Shown piece by piece: positions 52,301 to 59,607 of a stretch of 64,000 nt of DNA (position 1 is the first letter of the stretch; the number at the start of each line of letters is the position of its first letter). The stretch comes from an uncultured Microcaldota archaeon (GTDB lineage Archaea > Micrarchaeota > Micrarchaeia > Burarchaeales > Fermentimicrarchaeaceae), in assembly GCA_903884505.1 (NCBI GenBank), contig CAISET010000001.1, positions 1 to 64,000 on the forward strand, in the 5' to 3' direction. The translations under genes and the position numbers were made by a program. A model generated the notes under the pieces. It saw only the letters and a list, made by a program, of their open reading frames with translations. It had not been told where the DNA came from and did not search any database.

Positions 52301-53610
52301 CAGCCGGGCGCGCAGTCGGGGGGCGGCAGGGGCGGGCAGGTTGGGTTGCAGGTGATGCTGCCCGAGCACACTGTTCCCCCGTATGGCGTGCAGATGTTGC
52401 CGTTGCCATCAGTTTGGGACACATCGCAGTAGAGATTGTTATTATAGTTCCAGCAGGCAGTATTGCCTGTGAGCAGGTTGTTGCTTGAACCGGAGTCTGC
52501 GTAGATACCGATGTTGCCGTTCCCCATGACAGTGTTGCCCGTGAGGATGTTGTCGTTGCTTGAACCGACTACGACAATGCCATAATTGGCGTTAGAATCT
52601 ATGGTGTTGCCCGTGACGTTAGTGTAGGTTGAAGTCTGCATGTAGATACCCGTGTCGCCGTTCGAGTTGATGGTGTTGCCAGCGATAATGTTATTGTTGC
52701 CTGGGGTGCTTGCAGCGTACATATAAATGCCCTCAGAGTTTGAGTTGATAGTATTGTCCGTGATGGTGTCGTAGTTGGAGGACTCCATGAGGATGCCCAT
52801 CGAAAAGTTGGTGATGACGCAATGCCTCACGGTTATGTTGCTTGCGGTATTCTGCAGATAGATGCCGATGCCGGTCCATTGGTTGGTACTGCTGAGGGTA
52901 TGGCCGTAGCAGTCCAGTATGGAATTGCTGGCGTCCGCAGTCATGTGTATGCAGTGGCTGCCATCGGTGTCGTTCAGGTCGCTGTCAAGATAGTAGTAGC
53001 CTGGCTGGCTGTAAACCTGCCCACACTCCGTAATATTCAACGCTCCGGGCGGAGGCGTGGGGTATGGCGTTGGAGTCGGGCTTCCGGTTGGCTGAAGGGT
53101 GGATGCCGGCTCGAGCCTCGCGTTTATGTCTCCGCAGATTAATCTTTGGGCATTGGCGCTGGATTCGATGTAATTGATGCAAACTGTGCCCTTGTACCTG
53201 CTACCTGCCACGCCTGTCGCGCCTTCGCAGATGATGCCGCTGTTGTTGGAAGTTCCCCCGGCAATCCAGCGATGCTCTCCTGAGGGGACTGTGATGTCTT
53301 CCGCAAGGGGAGACGTATGAAGCGCGGCAGTTGAGTTCTGGGAGCAGGAGATGCCTGTGACTTGAATGGACCTGCCCGTTGCCTGGCCGAAGTCTAGTTC
53401 TAAACTGCCGGTGCCATTCCCCACTTTGAAGGTATAGCAGGAGAAGCCCGGTTGGAAGAGGCAGGTATTCGGCGTGGTGTTCTGGGGGCTGAGCACTCCG
53501 ATGTAAAAGAGGACGGCAAGAAGAATGACGACTACGAGGATTGCCCAGCCGTTGGTGATAAGGAATTCAATGGCGGCCTGAGCGCGGTTGTTACTGCTTC
53601 TGATGCCCAC
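49345..53610 (-). CDS. Giant surface protein: class III signal and beta-helix repeats
   Basis: The 1421-aa protein is a tandem paralogue of the gene downstream of it. It starts with GTG 53610 and NRAQAAIEFLITNGWAILVV, again a class III signal. The first 150 residues are nearly identical to those of the 1515-aa protein, and the DNA is almost identical there too, which points to recent duplication or gene conversion. The rest is four or five blocks of Asn-rich beta-helix repeats separated by CAxGYVVNSCPC modules. It lacks the propeller and ends with a short Cys motif (CNWICSCP). TATAAA (53633-53641) lies about 26 bases upstream. Confidence 0.88.
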   Translation of the reverse strand: MGIRSSNNRAQAAIEFLITNGWAILVVVILLAVLFYIGVLSPQNTTPNTCLFQPGFSCYTFKVGNGTGSLELDFGQATGRSIQVTGISCSQNSTAALHTSPLAEDITVPSGEHRWIAGGTSNNSGIICEGATGVAGSRYKGTVCINYIESSANAQRLICGDINARLEPASTLQPTGSPTPTPYPTPPPGALNITECGQVYSQPGYYYLDSDLNDTDGSHCIHMTADASNSILDCYGHTLSSTNQWTGIGIYLQNTASNITVRHCVITNFSMGILMESSNYDTITDNTINSNSEGIYMYAASTPGNNNIIAGNTINSNGDTGIYMQTSTYTNVTGNTIDSNANYGIVVVGSSNDNILTGNTVMGNGNIGIYADSGSSNNLLTGNTACWNYNNNLYCDVSQTDGNGNICTPYGGTVCSGSITCNPTCPPLPPPDCAPGWVVSSCGCVLSVPGDYTLGSDLTETLGGDCLGITANDAKLDCRGHSITGQGAGNGIYLYNPNTGSISEVTVQNCRVSNFSTGIFAQSMSGSAITGNNVSSNTNSLGIYVQSSNDNNFTGNTANSNGEGIYLYSSNNNNITGNTANSNADCGLIVMSSSGNNLTDNTANQNANLGIYLSGSDSTTLTTNTACWNMGDVYCDSPQNDGNGNICMPEGSTACLDSITCNSGCPAPEPPACAPGWVVSSCECVLGVPGNYTLGTDLTETQGVNCISITADDANLDCQHHRITNQNGGSGIALYNPNTNSISGVTVENCDVSNFSSAIYAYGMSDSVIRDSNFSSNGVGIYFTGACDNNTISGNTIKSNTDGGIILVSSNNNNITDNTANSDYGGIELSSSNNNTISGNTANSNTYKGIYLDSSSNDNNLVDNNACSNLYGDLYCDSGQIDNGGNNCNIQAGCGITCGSECPAPQPPSCASGYVVNSCPCALYPAGTYTLNSNLTLDGNNYCITIPPASNGTTLNCQHHSISGSPLHLGYPGIFLSGVSGVTVENCGVSNFYDGLYLWGSSNNTFTGNDVSSNILYGLYFYSSSNNNFTDNSMCSNPYGDLYCDSSQADNGGNNCNTQANCGITCGSGCPAPEPPACASGYVVNSCPCTLWPAGAYTLDSDLTLNGNNDCITIPPASSGSTLDCQHHSLSGQGNYAGINLDGVSGVSVYNCNVNHFGFGIILRNSNGSSILNSNVSSNNEGIYMLSSNGSDITGNTANSNSYGIYLDNHCDSNTISGNTANSNSNNGIWLSSSNSNNIITGNTANSNDRGIELSASTNNDLTGNTANSNQYGIFLTPSSNSNNFAGNTADSNSRYGIYVWSSNNNNITDNNANSNGIGIYLYQGSSGNNITGNTANSNNIGIYLDSSNMYNILTGNTVSSNNYGIFLDSSSNNNFTGNTANSNNDFYCISSPTNNDLGGNTCGSKDSCNWICSCPTNTCP

Positions 53611-53632
53611 GAGAGATGGATTTGCTGCGGCA

Positions 53633-53641
53633 GTTTATAAG
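53633..53641 (-). promoter_or_regulatory. TATA box of the 1421-aa surface protein gene
   Basis: TTTATAAGG on plus (CCTTATAAA on minus) is placed about 26 bases before the GTG start at 53610. Confidence 0.6.
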
Positions 53642-53736
53642 GATTTATTCGCGGGTCCTTTGCCAGGAAGATTCGGCTGGGGCACCCGGCCCGCAACAGG
53701 GTATTGGGGTTTCTGCAAAGCCCCTGCTACGCTATC

Positions 53737-53744
53737 TATTTATA
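53737..53744 (+). promoter_or_regulatory. TATA box of the thioredoxin-like/lipA operon
   Basis: CTATTTATAG lies 28-37 bases before the two possible starts (GTG 53768, ATG 53777) of the thioredoxin-like gene, making it the likely promoter for the lipA-PDH cluster. Confidence 0.6.
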
Positions 53745-53776
53745 GTCAGTGCGGCAACTTCTTCTCGGTGAGCGCG

Positions 53777-54040
53777 ATGGGCGATTTGCTGGAGTTTTAC
53801 GGCAGGGAGTGCGGGCCGTGCAAGAAGATGGCAGTGCTTGTCAAGCAGCTGGAGAATGAGTCCGGCGTGAAGGTGGATAAGCTCGAGGTCTGGCACGATG
53901 CGAAGAACCAGGAGATGATGATGAGATATGCGGAGGGAAGGTGCATGAGCGTTCCCTTTTTCTTCAACAAGAAGACCGAGGAGTATATTTGCGGAGAGGC
54001 TGATTACGAAAGGCTGAAGAAGTGGGCGGGGGTTGGATGA
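53777..54040 (+). CDS. Thioredoxin-like protein
   Basis: The 87-aa protein has a CGPC-type active site (YGRECGPCKKMA) and a cis-Pro region (SVPFFFNKKT), a compact thioredoxin/glutaredoxin fold. The track frame starts far upstream in non-coding DNA. Its stop overlaps the lipA start (ATGATG). Being first in the cluster, it may keep lipoyl or LipA thiols reduced (inference). Confidence 0.85.
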   Translation: MGDLLEFYGRECGPCKKMAVLVKQLENESGVKVDKLEVWHDAKNQEMMMRYAEGRCMSVPFFFNKKTEEYICGEADYERLKKWAGVG

Positions 54041-54960
54041 TGGCAAAGCCCGATTGGCTGAAGGTTAGGCTGGAGACGGCTGGGAAATTTGCAGAGACCT
54101 CGAAGGCACTTTTTGAGCTGGGGCTGAGCACGGTCTGCGACGGGGCGCACTGCCCGAACAAGTGCGAGTGCTGGGGAAAAGGCACCGCGACCTTTATGGT
54201 GTTGGGCGAGGCCTGCACAAGGAGATGCGGGTTCTGCACAGTGAAGAATGGCGTGATGGAGAGGCCGGATGAGACCGAACCGGAAAGGCTTGCGCAGGCA
54301 GTGAGCAGGCTCAGGCTGAATTATGTAGTTGTGACTTCGGTGACGAGGGATGACCTGCCGGATGGCGGGGCTGCCCATTTCGCCAGGTGCGTGGAAGAGG
54401 CCAAGAAGGCGAAGGCGATTGTGGAAGTGCTGATTCCGGATTTCAGCGGCAGGATTGAGAGCCTGAGGCTGGTAGTTGATGCGGGGCCGCATGTTCTTGG
54501 GCATAATATCGAGACCGTGCGCGAGCTTACCGGGAAGGTTAGGGACCCGAGGGCGGGCTATGAGACCAGCCTTTCTGTTCTCAGAATGTCGAAGAGGCTG
54601 AATCCGGAAATTAAAACGAAGTCCTCGCTGATGCTCGGGCTCGGGGAGAGCCGGGAGCAGGTGGTGCGCACGATGAAGGATTTGCGCGAGGCAAAGGTTG
54701 ATATCCTGACTCTCGGGCAATATTTGCGGCCTTCGGATAGGCAGGTGCCCGTGGAAAGGTATGTCCCGCCGAAGGAGTTTGCGGAGCTGAAAGAGGTTGC
54801 GGAGAAGATGGGCTTTGCCTGCTCCGCAGGGCCTTTCGTGAGGAGCAGCTACATGGCAAAAGAAATGTTCGAGAAGTGCGGAGGTTCAGGAACCGACGAT
54901 GTGCGCCGCGAGCGAGGCCGTTTGGCAACGGCGAGCGAGCGTGCGCATCGGGGGTTCTGA
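54040..54960 (+). CDS. lipA: Lipoyl synthase with an element-derived C-terminal tail
   Basis: LipA inserts two sulfurs into octanoyl groups on E2 by radical SAM chemistry. The auxiliary-cluster cysteines are CDGAHCPNKC (33-42), the radical SAM motif CTRRCGFC (59-66), and the functional Ser is in RSSYMAKEMFEK (268-279). After this motif, an 84-bp GC-rich element (54877-54960) supplies 27 residues (CGGSGTDDVRRERGRLATAS...) and the stop. A second, silent-site-diverged copy of the RSSY sequence follows in the same frame after that stop, ending at TGA 55021-55023; this is probably the original gene end. Confidence 0.93.
   Translation: MAKPDWLKVRLETAGKFAETSKALFELGLSTVCDGAHCPNKCECWGKGTATFMVLGEACTRRCGFCTVKNGVMERPDETEPERLAQAVSRLRLNYVVVTSVTRDDLPDGGAAHFARCVEEAKKAKAIVEVLIPDFSGRIESLRLVVDAGPHVLGHNIETVRELTGKVRDPRAGYETSLSVLRMSKRLNPEIKTKSSLMLGLGESREQVVRTMKDLREAKVDILTLGQYLRPSDRQVPVERYVPPKEFAELKEVAEKMGFACSAGPFVRSSYMAKEMFEKCGGSGTDDVRRERGRLATASERAHRGF
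54877..54960 (+). mobile_element. 84-bp palindromic element inserted in the 3' end of lipA
   Basis: The element starts TGCGGAGGTTCAGGAACCGA and ends CATCGGGGGTTCTGA, with CCGTT-TGGC-AACGG in the middle. It is flanked by 36-bp direct repeats (54841-54876 and 54961-54996) that encode RSSYMAKEMFEK and differ at 4 silent positions. Its 5' 29 nt (with 3 flanking bases) recurs at 14532-14560, and its core recurs at 36034-36096. Confidence 0.75.
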
Positions 54961-55009
54961 AGGAGCAGTTACATGGCGAAGGAGATGTTCGAGAAGAGTG
55001 GTGGTGCGC

Positions 55010-56134
55010 GTGGCGTTGGTTGATGATTTTGATCCGCTGAAGGGCAAGATGCTCCAAATTCTTGACAAGGGGGGAAAAGTGGTTGCACCGAAGCTGGAGC
55101 CGAAGCTTCCCGCAGAGCTGCTGAAGAAGATTTATTACACAATGGTGCTGTCGCGGCTTGCGGATGACAGGTTCCTGAAGCTGCAGAGGGGCGGGAGGAT
55201 AGGGACGTTCGCGCCTTCGGTCGGGCAGGAGGCCGCGCAGGCCGGGAGCGCTGCCGCACTTGAAAACGATGATTGGACAGTGCACTCGTTCAGGGAGCAG
55301 GCTGCGTACCTTTTCCGCGGGCTGCCGCTTGAGAAGATAATACTTTACTTCGGGGGCGATGCGCGGGGGAACAGGATTCCGGACGGGATGAACGTGCTGC
55401 CGATGGCGGTGCCTGTCGCGACGCAGGTGCTGCATGCCGTTGGGATAGCGTGGGCTGCGAAAGCGAAGAAGGAGAAAAGCGCCGTGATGTGCTATTTCGG
55501 GGATGGCGCGACATCGGAAGGCGACTTCTACGAGGGACTGAATTTCGCCGGGGTGATGAAGGCGCCAGTAGTTTTCGTCTGCCAGAACAACCAGTACGCA
55601 ATCTCCGTGCCGAGGGGGAAGCAGACCGCTGCGAAGACGCTCGCGCAGAAGTCCATCGCCTGCGGGTTCCCGGGAATACAGGTTGACGGGAACGATGCGC
55701 TAGCAATGTACGCCGCGTGCAGGGAGGCGGTTGAAAGGGCGAGAAGCGGGGGCGGGCCCACGCTCATCGAGGCGTACACCTACAGGATGTGGATGCACAC
55801 GACTGCCGACGACCCGAAGAAGTACAGAAGCTCGCAGGAAGAGGAGGAGTGGAAGGGGAAGGACCCCATCAAGAGGATGCGGAACTATCTTGCGGGCAAG
55901 GGAATCTGGAGCGAGGAATTCGAGAAGGAGACCCAGCAGAAGGCGCTGGCGGAGATTGATAAGGCAGTGAAGGCAGCGGAAGCAATCACACCTCCGAAGC
56001 CTGACGACTTGTTCGATTACATGTTTGCAGAGATTACGCCCGAACTGGCCGGGCAGAAGGCATACCTGAAGAAGGCGCTCGCGGAGAGGGAAATCGAGGA
56101 GGAGCAGCCGGAGATAAAGGGCGGTTTCCCATAG
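55010..56134 (+). CDS. pdhA: Pyruvate (2-oxoacid) dehydrogenase E1 alpha subunit
   Basis: E1 alpha binds thiamine diphosphate and decarboxylates the 2-oxoacid. The ThDP motif is GDGATSEGDFYEGLNFAG ... NNQYAIS, and phosphorylation-loop-like YTYRMWMHTTADDP follows. About 370 aa is normal. The track starts at 54899 inside the lipA element, which is not credible; GTG codons at 54998, 55001, 55004 and 55010 are possible starts and overlap the displaced lipA tail. I chose 55010 because MALVDDFDPLKGKML fits the usual N-terminal length. Confidence 0.9.
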   Translation: MALVDDFDPLKGKMLQILDKGGKVVAPKLEPKLPAELLKKIYYTMVLSRLADDRFLKLQRGGRIGTFAPSVGQEAAQAGSAAALENDDWTVHSFREQAAYLFRGLPLEKIILYFGGDARGNRIPDGMNVLPMAVPVATQVLHAVGIAWAAKAKKEKSAVMCYFGDGATSEGDFYEGLNFAGVMKAPVVFVCQNNQYAISVPRGKQTAAKTLAQKSIACGFPGIQVDGNDALAMYAACREAVERARSGGGPTLIEAYTYRMWMHTTADDPKKYRSSQEEEEWKGKDPIKRMRNYLAGKGIWSEEFEKETQQKALAEIDKAVKAAEAITPPKPDDLFDYMFAEITPELAGQKAYLKKALAEREIEEEQPEIKGGFP

Positions 56135-56143
56135 GTGATGCGC

Positions 56144-57118
56144 ATGGAAATGAACATTGTTGAGGCGCTCAATTCCGCACTGCGCGAGGAGATGAGGAGG
56201 GACAAGAGGGTGATGGTCCTCGGGGAGGATGTCGGGATTGATGGGGGAGTATTCAGGGTGACGGATGGCCTGCTGAAGGAGTTCGGCGAGGAGCGGGTTG
56301 TCGACACGCCGCTCGCTGAGAGCGGGATAATGGGCGCGTCAGTGGGGCTTGCGCTCAACGGAATGAAGCCCGTCGCAGAGATGCAGTTCGACGGGTTCTT
56401 CTGGCCAGCCTTCGACCAGTTGATTTCGCACGCTTCAAGGTACAGGAACAGGACGCAGGGGAGGTATTCCTGCCCCGTGGTCGTGAGGTTCCCGGTTGGC
56501 GGAGGGGTGCGCGCGCTCGAGCACCACGCGGAGAGCTACGAGGCAATTTACGCGCACGTGCCAGGGGTGAAGGTCGCGTATCCCTCGGGCCCGTATGATG
56601 CGAAGGGGATGCTGAAGGCCGCAATAAGGGACCCGGACCCGGTTGTCTTCATGGAGCACAAGAAGCTTTACCGCGCGTTCAAGGAGGAGATTCCCGAGAA
56701 GGAGTATGTCGTTCCGCTGGGAAAGGGGAAGCTCGTTGAGGAAGGCGATGACCTCACGGTCGTATCATGGGGCGCGATGATGCTCGTTGCGAAGAAGGCG
56801 AGCAAGCTGGTGAGGGAGAAGGGGGTCGGCTGCGATGTGATTGACTTGAGGAGCATATCTCCGATGGATGACAAGCTCGTGGCCGATTCGGTCGAAAAGA
56901 CGGGGAGGCTCGTGGTCGTGCAGGAGGGGCACAGGTCGTTCGGCGCGGCCGCGGAGCTGATTGCAAGGATGAATGACAAGGCGTTCCTGCATCTCAAGGC
57001 GCCGCCTACCAGGGTCACGGGCTTCGATGTCCCGTTCCCGTTCTACAAGATGGAAAACTGGTATCTTCCTGATACTGACAGGGTCGTGAAGGCGATGCGG
57101 TCCGTGCTGAAATATTGA
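56144..57118 (+). CDS. pdhB: Pyruvate (2-oxoacid) dehydrogenase E1 beta subunit
   Basis: This transketolase-type subunit completes the E1 heterotetramer. MNIVEALNSALREEMRRDKRVMVLGEDVG, DTPLAESGIMGASVGLALNG and FDGFFWPAFDQLISHASRYR are typical. ATG 56144 follows AGGTGATG and is preferred over 56135. The gene follows E1 alpha and precedes E2 with small gaps, as in a co-transcribed pdh operon. Confidence 0.95.
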   Translation: MEMNIVEALNSALREEMRRDKRVMVLGEDVGIDGGVFRVTDGLLKEFGEERVVDTPLAESGIMGASVGLALNGMKPVAEMQFDGFFWPAFDQLISHASRYRNRTQGRYSCPVVVRFPVGGGVRALEHHAESYEAIYAHVPGVKVAYPSGPYDAKGMLKAAIRDPDPVVFMEHKKLYRAFKEEIPEKEYVVPLGKGKLVEEGDDLTVVSWGAMMLVAKKASKLVREKGVGCDVIDLRSISPMDDKLVADSVEKTGRLVVVQEGHRSFGAAAELIARMNDKAFLHLKAPPTRVTGFDVPFPFYKMENWYLPDTDRVVKAMRSVLKY

Positions 57119-57127
57119 GGTGTTCCG

Positions 57128-58345
57128 ATGGCTATTGAGTTCAAGTTCCCGGATGTGGGCGAAGGGATTACTGAGGGCGAGATTGTTAAGTGGCGCGTGA
57201 AGGAGGGAGATTCGGTCAAGGAGGGGGACACGCTCGCGGAAGTGGAGACGGACAAGGCGGTCGTTGAGATTCCCGCGCCGTCTGCTGGAAAGATTCTGAA
57301 GCTTTTCGGGAAAGAGGGCGAGAAGATTAAGGTCGGGCAGGTGATGGCAGTAATCGGTGGAGAAGGCGAAACGGCCACGCTTCCGAGTGCTGTTCCTGCG
57401 CCCGCTGTTGCAAAAAAGCTTGCAGTGCAGGGAGTTGGCGCGTCGCCTGCGACCAGGAGCCTCGCGAAGGATCTCGGCGTAGACATAGAGAAGCTGGCCG
57501 GAACCGGGAGCGGCGGAAGGGTGACTGATGAGGACGTGCACAAGGCGGCGGAGGAAAGGATTGAGCGGATTGTGCCCCCTGCCCCGCCGCCTATTGTGAA
57601 GCCCGCGGTTAAGGTCGCGCTGAAGTACGACTTCTACGGGCACTTGGAGAGGGTGCCGATAAAGGGTATTCGGGCGACGATTGCGAGGCATATGATTGAG
57701 GCGCGTAACCACGCTGTGCCTGCCGTAGGCATGGATGAGTGCGACGCCACCGACCTCTGGAAAATCCGCGCCAAGGAGAAGAAGAAAGCGGAGAAGCAGG
57801 GCGTGCACCTGACCTTCCTGCCGTTCATAATCAAGGCCGTGGTGAAGGGGCTGCAGGAGCACCCGTTCCTGAATGCGTCCATTGATGAGGAGGCGAACGA
57901 GATACTGCTGAAGAAGTATTACAACATCGGAATCGCGGTGGACACTCCGGAGGGGCTGATGGCGCCGGTGATAAAGCACTGCGACGAGAAGGCCGTGCTG
58001 GATATAGCGCGGGAGCTAACCACGCTGGCGGATGCGGCGAGGGCGAGGACGATAGACCTGGCGGACCTCAAGGGAAGCAGCTTCTCCATCACGAACTTCG
58101 GCTCCGTGGCCGGCACGTATGGCGTGCCAATCCTGAACTACCCGGACGTGGCAATACTCGGGGTGGGAAGGATACAGGATTTGCCGCGCGTGGTCGGAAA
58201 GAAGATAGTTGCCAGGAAGGTCATGCCGCTTTCCCTGACGTTTGACCACAGGGCGGTTGATGGCGCGGAGGCTGCGCGGTTCCTCACTAAGATAAAGGAG
58301 TATATAGAAGACCCGGACCTTTTCCTGCTGGACGGGAAGGCCTAG
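57128..58345 (+). CDS. pdhC: Dihydrolipoamide acyltransferase (E2)
   Basis: The 405-aa E2 has one lipoyl domain (residues 1-78, lipoyl Lys43 in VETDKAVVEI), a peripheral-subunit-binding domain (about 98-135, ATRSLAKDLGVDIEKLAGTG) and a catalytic core (about 165-405) with FSITNFGSVAGTYGVPILN and the active-site DHRAVDG. It moves acyl groups to CoA. No E3 gene follows; the neighbour on the other strand is the lipoate ligase, so E3 must be elsewhere or outside the window. Confidence 0.95.
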   Translation: MAIEFKFPDVGEGITEGEIVKWRVKEGDSVKEGDTLAEVETDKAVVEIPAPSAGKILKLFGKEGEKIKVGQVMAVIGGEGETATLPSAVPAPAVAKKLAVQGVGASPATRSLAKDLGVDIEKLAGTGSGGRVTDEDVHKAAEERIERIVPPAPPPIVKPAVKVALKYDFYGHLERVPIKGIRATIARHMIEARNHAVPAVGMDECDATDLWKIRAKEKKKAEKQGVHLTFLPFIIKAVVKGLQEHPFLNASIDEEANEILLKKYYNIGIAVDTPEGLMAPVIKHCDEKAVLDIARELTTLADAARARTIDLADLKGSSFSITNFGSVAGTYGVPILNYPDVAILGVGRIQDLPRVVGKKIVARKVMPLSLTFDHRAVDGAEAARFLTKIKEYIEDPDLFLLDGKA

Positions 58346-59091
58346 CGCTGGAAATTCCACTCTTTTGTTTTGTATTTCGTTTCCACCAGCTCCTTTGCGC
58401 GGGCCAGCTCGGAGTTCGTCCAGCTGCCGGAGAAGGTTTCCTTTCCTTCCGAAAATGCGGAAACCAGCGCTTCGTAAGTTTGCGCGTAGGTTGCATTGCC
58501 GCTCTTTTTCACGGACGTGACCCTGTCTTCCACGGCTGCAATCATCTTGTCGGAGATTTTTTCCTTCGAGACGCGCAGCACGGAGAACATCCTCTTCACA
58601 TCGACATCGTAAAGGATGGTCCCATGCTGGAGAAGGATTCCGCCGCGCCTTGTCTGCGCATTGCCTGAAATCTTTTTCCCGCCCGTTGTGATGTCGTTGA
58701 TGGGCTTAAACTCCGCATCAATGCCGAGCCGGGCGAATGCATCCACGAGCCAGCCGCAGATTAATTTGTAGGAGGCGGTGATGTCCTTGCCGAAGAATGA
58801 TTCTGGCGCGGTTATGGAGTAGGTTATTTCGCCATCGCAGTCATGGTAGACCGCGCCGCCGCCGGTGCGCCTGCGGACGAAATCAACCCCGAGCTTTTTG
58901 CAGGTTTCGAGATTAACCTCGTCCTCAAGGCTCTGGAAGCAGCCGATTGAGACTGCGGAAGGCTTCCATCTCCAGAAGCGGATTGTCGGCGGGCCGCCAG
59001 CCTTCACGGATTCTCCGCAGGCCTCGTCAAGCGCCATCGCGGTTGCGGCATCGCAGGTTTCGAGCGGGATTATGCGCCATCTCCCATTCAC
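58342..59091 (-). CDS. lplA: Lipoate-protein ligase, catalytic subunit
   Basis: The 249-aa protein has RRRTGGGAVYHDCDGEITYS, the lipoyl-AMP binding motif, and GKKISGNAQTRRGGILLQHGTILYD. It attaches free lipoate to E2. It lacks the C-terminal accessory domain, which is encoded separately just upstream, as in Thermoplasma-type bipartite ligases. Its end overlaps the E2 stop by 4 bases on the opposite strand. Confidence 0.94.
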   Translation of the reverse strand: MNGRWRIIPLETCDAATAMALDEACGESVKAGGPPTIRFWRWKPSAVSIGCFQSLEDEVNLETCKKLGVDFVRRRTGGGAVYHDCDGEITYSITAPESFFGKDITASYKLICGWLVDAFARLGIDAEFKPINDITTGGKKISGNAQTRRGGILLQHGTILYDVDVKRMFSVLRVSKEKISDKMIAAVEDRVTSVKKSGNATYAQTYEALVSAFSEGKETFSGSWTNSELARAKELVETKYKTKEWNFQR

Positions 59092-59363
59092 TTGGATGCC
59101 TCCATTATCACTTTTGCGAAGTCCTGCGGGGCTGCGCCGATGAGCTGGGCGTTGTTCTTTTGCAGGAGGGAGGAGATGGTTGCGGTGATGGCGGATTCGT
59201 TGAGCAGATGATTTGCGAGTGCGGACTCTATTTCTGCCAGCGTTTCCTCCGGATGGAGGAAGAAGTCGCCCGTGATTTTGAGGGAGGAAATCCGCCCCCC
59301 GGCGGCTTGCACGCTCGCCTTCAGCAGCTTGCCGCCTGCGACCTTCAGCGAAGCAGAGCCCAC
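59088..59363 (-). CDS. lplB: Lipoate-protein ligase, accessory (C-terminal domain) subunit
   Basis: The 91-aa protein corresponds to the C-terminal domain of LplA, needed for lipoate activation in bipartite ligases: VAGGKLLKASVQAAGGRISSLKITGDFFLHPEETLAEIESAL. It starts with GTG 59363 after GGGTGA and overlaps lplA by 4 bases (ATGA), so both are co-translated. Confidence 0.88.
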   Translation of the reverse strand: MGSASLKVAGGKLLKASVQAAGGRISSLKITGDFFLHPEETLAEIESALANHLLNESAITATISSLLQKNNAQLIGAAPQDFAKVIMEASK

Positions 59364-59409
59364 AGTTTCACCCGGCTTATTTGCGCTTAACGAACAGCCC
59401 GCACCAGCA

Positions 59410-59437
59410 CCTTCCCTGCTTTCCCCACGAGGGAAGG
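59410..59437 (-). terminator. Hairpin after the rubredoxin-like gene
   Basis: CCTTCCCT and AGGGAAGG pair perfectly around a 12-nt loop, just past the stop of the minus-strand rubredoxin-like gene and before lplB. It may be a terminator. Confidence 0.4.
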
Positions 59438-59450
59438 GATTGGAACTTAT

Positions 59451-59597
59451 TCAAAGCCCCATCACCTTCTTCGCTTCCGCTGCGTCAGTTCCAGTGTAAA
59501 CGTTCTTCTGCTTGCAGGTCGGGCAGATTTCCGGGCCCGCCATGCCGAAATGGATGTCGCCGCAGACCGTGCAGCGCCAGAACTTTTTCCCTGCCAT
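59451..59597 (-). CDS. Small rubredoxin-like protein, 48 aa
   Basis: Missing from the track. It reads MAGKKFWRCTVCGDIHFGMAG, then EICPTCKQKNVYTG and a short tail. The CTVCG and CPTCK pairs match the rubredoxin domain at the end of rubrerythrins, which holds one iron for electron transfer or redox sensing. AGGTGG precedes the ATG. It lies between htpX and the lipoate ligase genes. Confidence 0.85.
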   Translation of the reverse strand: MAGKKFWRCTVCGDIHFGMAGPEICPTCKQKNVYTGTDAAEAKKVMGL

Positions 59598-59607
59598 CAA
59601 GACCACC

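Noticed and set aside
44600-53600. Possible CRISPR or satellite repeats
   Set aside because: The repeated gttgttgcc-type DNA is codon-level repetition of Asn/Thr/Gly beta-helix repeats in open frames, not separated identical repeats with unique spacers.
54899-55009. Long N-terminal extension of E1 alpha in the ORF track
   Set aside because: The extension reads through the lipA element in another frame, lacks a ribosome site and does not resemble E1 alpha N-termini.
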